From Sclerurus mexicanus (taxonomy: Eukaryota > Chordata > Aves > Passeriformes > Furnariidae): a stretch of 64,000 bases of DNA. Shown here one piece after another: positions 61,871-64,000 of this stretch. The first letter of the stretch is position 1. Every line of letters starts with the position of its first letter. Made by a program: the position numbers and the translations under genes. The notes below the pieces were generated by a model. It saw only the letters and a list, made by a program, of their open reading frames with translations, did not search any database and had not been told where the DNA came from. Where the stretch lies: positions 310,001-374,000 of the forward strand of contig VWZF01003201.1 of the NCBI GenBank assembly GCA_013396755.1. The letters run 5' to 3'.

Positions 61871-63724
61871 CAGGCAACCTCAATAGCTAGATGACATAGA
61901 AGTCATTCTTGGATTTAAGGGATTTAAGCTCCCCTGCTCCCAGTTAAGCTTGCACATCTTGTCAGACAAGCAGAAAGGAAACTATTCACCTGCCTCCTCT
62001 AGCCTGCTCTCTACTGCAGGGTCCAAGGACATGTTTGAGCTACTTACTGACAAGAAACACTGTTCCACGCAAGGACAATGTTCCAATAACCTCCCCAGAC
62101 TCGGCTCTTTCCTGTGCCCAGCCACCCAGATGCTGATGCTGGCTGCCAATACCAGACTACAGGATCCATTCCAGCTTCTTTTCAAGACCCAAAGTGCCAA
62201 CATACTTGGCAGGATTTGCAAGGGCCCACACATCTGTGTATCTGCAGAGAGTCTCCAGCGTAGGTATAATGGGAAAATATTTAGCCTTTTACATGCAGTT
62301 GGCAAATGTACTAACTCAAGCTTGAGGAAATTCTGACCCTCTTTGCTTAGGGGCCTCCTTCTTTTTAACATTTTAAAAAATATTTGTGAGTCACGGCAAG
62401 GAGTAGGGAATGATGTGTCCCACAGAGCTCCCAGCTCTGGCAGGAGAGCATTACTAAGAAAACACTACCAGGCTTTGTGAATAGAGGAAAGATCAGGAAG
62501 TGCTGGGTGACTTAATCTCTTGTGTCCCACACTATCCTATAAAGGTGCTGTTTTACTGAAAGAGCTAGATCAAAGCTACTAAAGAGGTTTCTGCTGTTAA
62601 CTGTCCCCTGAAAGCTGCTGACCTTGAGACTGAAACAATTAAATGAAATGTGAAGCACCTCCTCAAACAGGTATTTTTTCTTCTCCGTCCCACATCACCT
62701 AACCACACAGCAGTATGAAGTTACACACTTGAGAGAGCTTTTTGTAATAAAGAAAATCCTGAACTGCACAATGGTACTGCTCTGATACTTGTTTTTCCTC
62801 TCTTCTTAAGTAGACTCGTACCTTGTGAGTCCTAAGAATGAACGCATGAGCTCTCCCATATGTATTTCCCGTATGTATGATAGAGACAAAAAGTCTGGGA
62901 TACTAGATTGGACAGGCACACTTTGAAAAGCAGCTGCTGTATCAGGTCTGCAATGTGAGACTCTGGGAATTGTTCTTCTGAATACTAAATGTAGACAATA
63001 TCAATTGAAACTGCACTTAGTTCCTCTGAAGAAATCAGCTTCTGAACGCCTTAGAGTCAGCACTCCAATTAAACAGCTTCATATTATGGATAATTAAAAT
63101 ACATTGCTTAAAAATAATATGCTTTTTTATGTCCCTATTCAGAATCCACCACTACAACCTCCTGTGCAAAAAACCTGTAAGCATGGTTGCAGTGCACGTG
63201 TCCTGGAGATGTGCAGCCAGATCTTTGGCTGAAGTCCCTCGGCAGGCCTTTGCTCAAGTTAATTGGAGCTGTACCAAATCATATCACTGAAAAGCTGGAA
63301 TGTACTGCTTACAGACTTCTGAAAAAGGCAAGTTAAATAGCTTTTAGGCACCTGGAGACACTAATTTCCATGTTTTTCAAAATATGGAAACTGTATTTTC
63401 TTTGAGGAGTGGTCCTTCACAAACCTGTCATGCCAGCCCTGTGCCAGCCTGAGATACAAATACACTCTGGTTTCATTCCCACCACCCCTGCTATCTGTGA
63501 GTAGAGGAGACACCAAAAAAAAAAAAAATTGTCTTCCTTGTGCTGTATTTTTCTTAGAATGGCACATCACTAATTTTTACATTTGACAAAGGGCTTCTAC
63601 TTGTAATCTATCAAGGGAAAACAGAAAGCAGTAACAAATCCCATTGTGCTACCAACCGAGGCAATGATTGCTGCCCTCTGCAAACAATACATAGTTAGAG
63701 GAACTTGCTGCGTTCCATTTTGCA

Positions 63725-63790
63725 AACGTGCTACGAGGAGCGAGTCGCAGCAAGAGCGTGGCAACCGGTAACTCTTGGTCGCAAGGACTT
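63725..63790. other. Small CpG cluster near right edge
   Basis: Several CpGs fall within about 65 bp (ACGTGCTACGAGGAGCGAGT, GCAGCAAGAGCGTGG, AACCGG, GGTCGC) in AT-rich surroundings. It lies about 130 bp from the candidate exon at 63916-63978. It has no identified function. Confidence 0.3.
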
Positions 63791-63915
63791 TTCATTAGCC
63801 AATTCTACAACAAATTAACTAGAGAAGTTTAAAGGTTGTTTTAAACGATTTACAAACACCCACCACAAGGAACTAGGGAAGATAGTTCATCTTTCCACTT
63901 TTCTTTTTTACTTAC

Positions 63916-63978
63916 CATCCGATGGAACTTTAGTAAGTACGAAGGCAGGTCAGCCTCCCAGAACTGAACGCTGTGCAC
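63916..63978 (-). other. Candidate 63-nt exon upstream of CRACDL
   Basis: On the minus strand a 63-nt segment is framed by acceptor TTTCTTGGTTACACAG and a consensus donor GGATG|GTAAGT. Only one frame is open, 21 codons beginning VHSVQFWEADLPSYLLKFHR. The peptide is not recognised. Spliced straight to the CRACDL exon at 46490, that frame would meet TGA at once, so the segment would act as 5'UTR or belong to another transcript. Confidence 0.35.
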
Positions 63979-64000
63979 CTGTGTAACCAAGAAACACATT

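Larger units (their letters stand above)
46491..63915 (-). other. CRACDL upstream region, probable first intron
   Basis: This 17.4-kb stretch has no supported coding exon. Contents listed separately are CR1 fragments (47.75, 59.36 and 61.6 kb), a decayed ERV (49.3-51.15 kb), AT-rich repeats near 46.54-46.69 kb and a poly-G run at 57816. The longest open frame, 242 codons on the plus strand at 55303-56031, has no recognisable content. No CpG-island promoter for CRACDL is visible, so its start site probably lies to the right of the window. Confidence 0.5.

Overview
This window is vertebrate nuclear DNA, almost certainly from a bird. It is AT-rich, intron-dominated and sparse in genes. The recognisable interspersed repeats are CR1 LINE fragments ending in the 3' tail typical of birds, plus one decayed endogenous retrovirus, and I see no Alu- or L1-like sequence. 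One run of 108 Ns inside a GC-rich promoter shows this is a draft assembly.

Two protein-coding genes can be supported, both on the minus strand and head to tail. At the left edge is the 5' end of MGAT4A (N-acetylglucosaminyltransferase IVa): its first coding exon lies at 1524-1617, and a CpG-island promoter sits around 4.5-5.6 kb. At 21.2-46.5 kb I assembled ten coding exons of CRACDL (KIAA1211L), the paralogue of the actin capping-protein regulator CRACD. All nine splice junctions keep the reading frame. The exons join into a 971-codon open frame, close to the length I recall for the human protein (about 960 aa). The MGAT4A-CRACDL order and orientation match human 2q11.2 as I remember it, which supports both calls.

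Layout: 1-5.1 kb is the MGAT4A 5' end (read leftward). At 5.2-5.3 kb a plus-strand TATA/CCAAT core promoter faces away from MGAT4A. From about 5.6 to 20.5 kb is intergenic DNA with CR1 fragments and no supported gene. From 20.5 to 46.5 kb is CRACDL, with a 1588-nt central exon at 33588-35175. From 46.5 to 64 kb is upstream CRACDL sequence, probably a first intron, containing CR1 copies, an ERV remnant at about 49.3-51.15 kb and a candidate exon at 63916-63978.

I found no operon, CRISPR array, tRNA or rRNA gene, and no new multi-gene system. The more interesting items are small: a two-codon upstream ORF overlapping the MGAT4A start, two unassigned exon-like segments with good splice sites, three consecutive frame-neutral CRACDL exons, an unexplained 104-codon intronic ORF, an uninterrupted 152-nt purine tract, a perfect 20-bp inverted repeat and a 21-bp minisatellite. 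Gene names rest on protein motifs recalled from the families, not on a database search.
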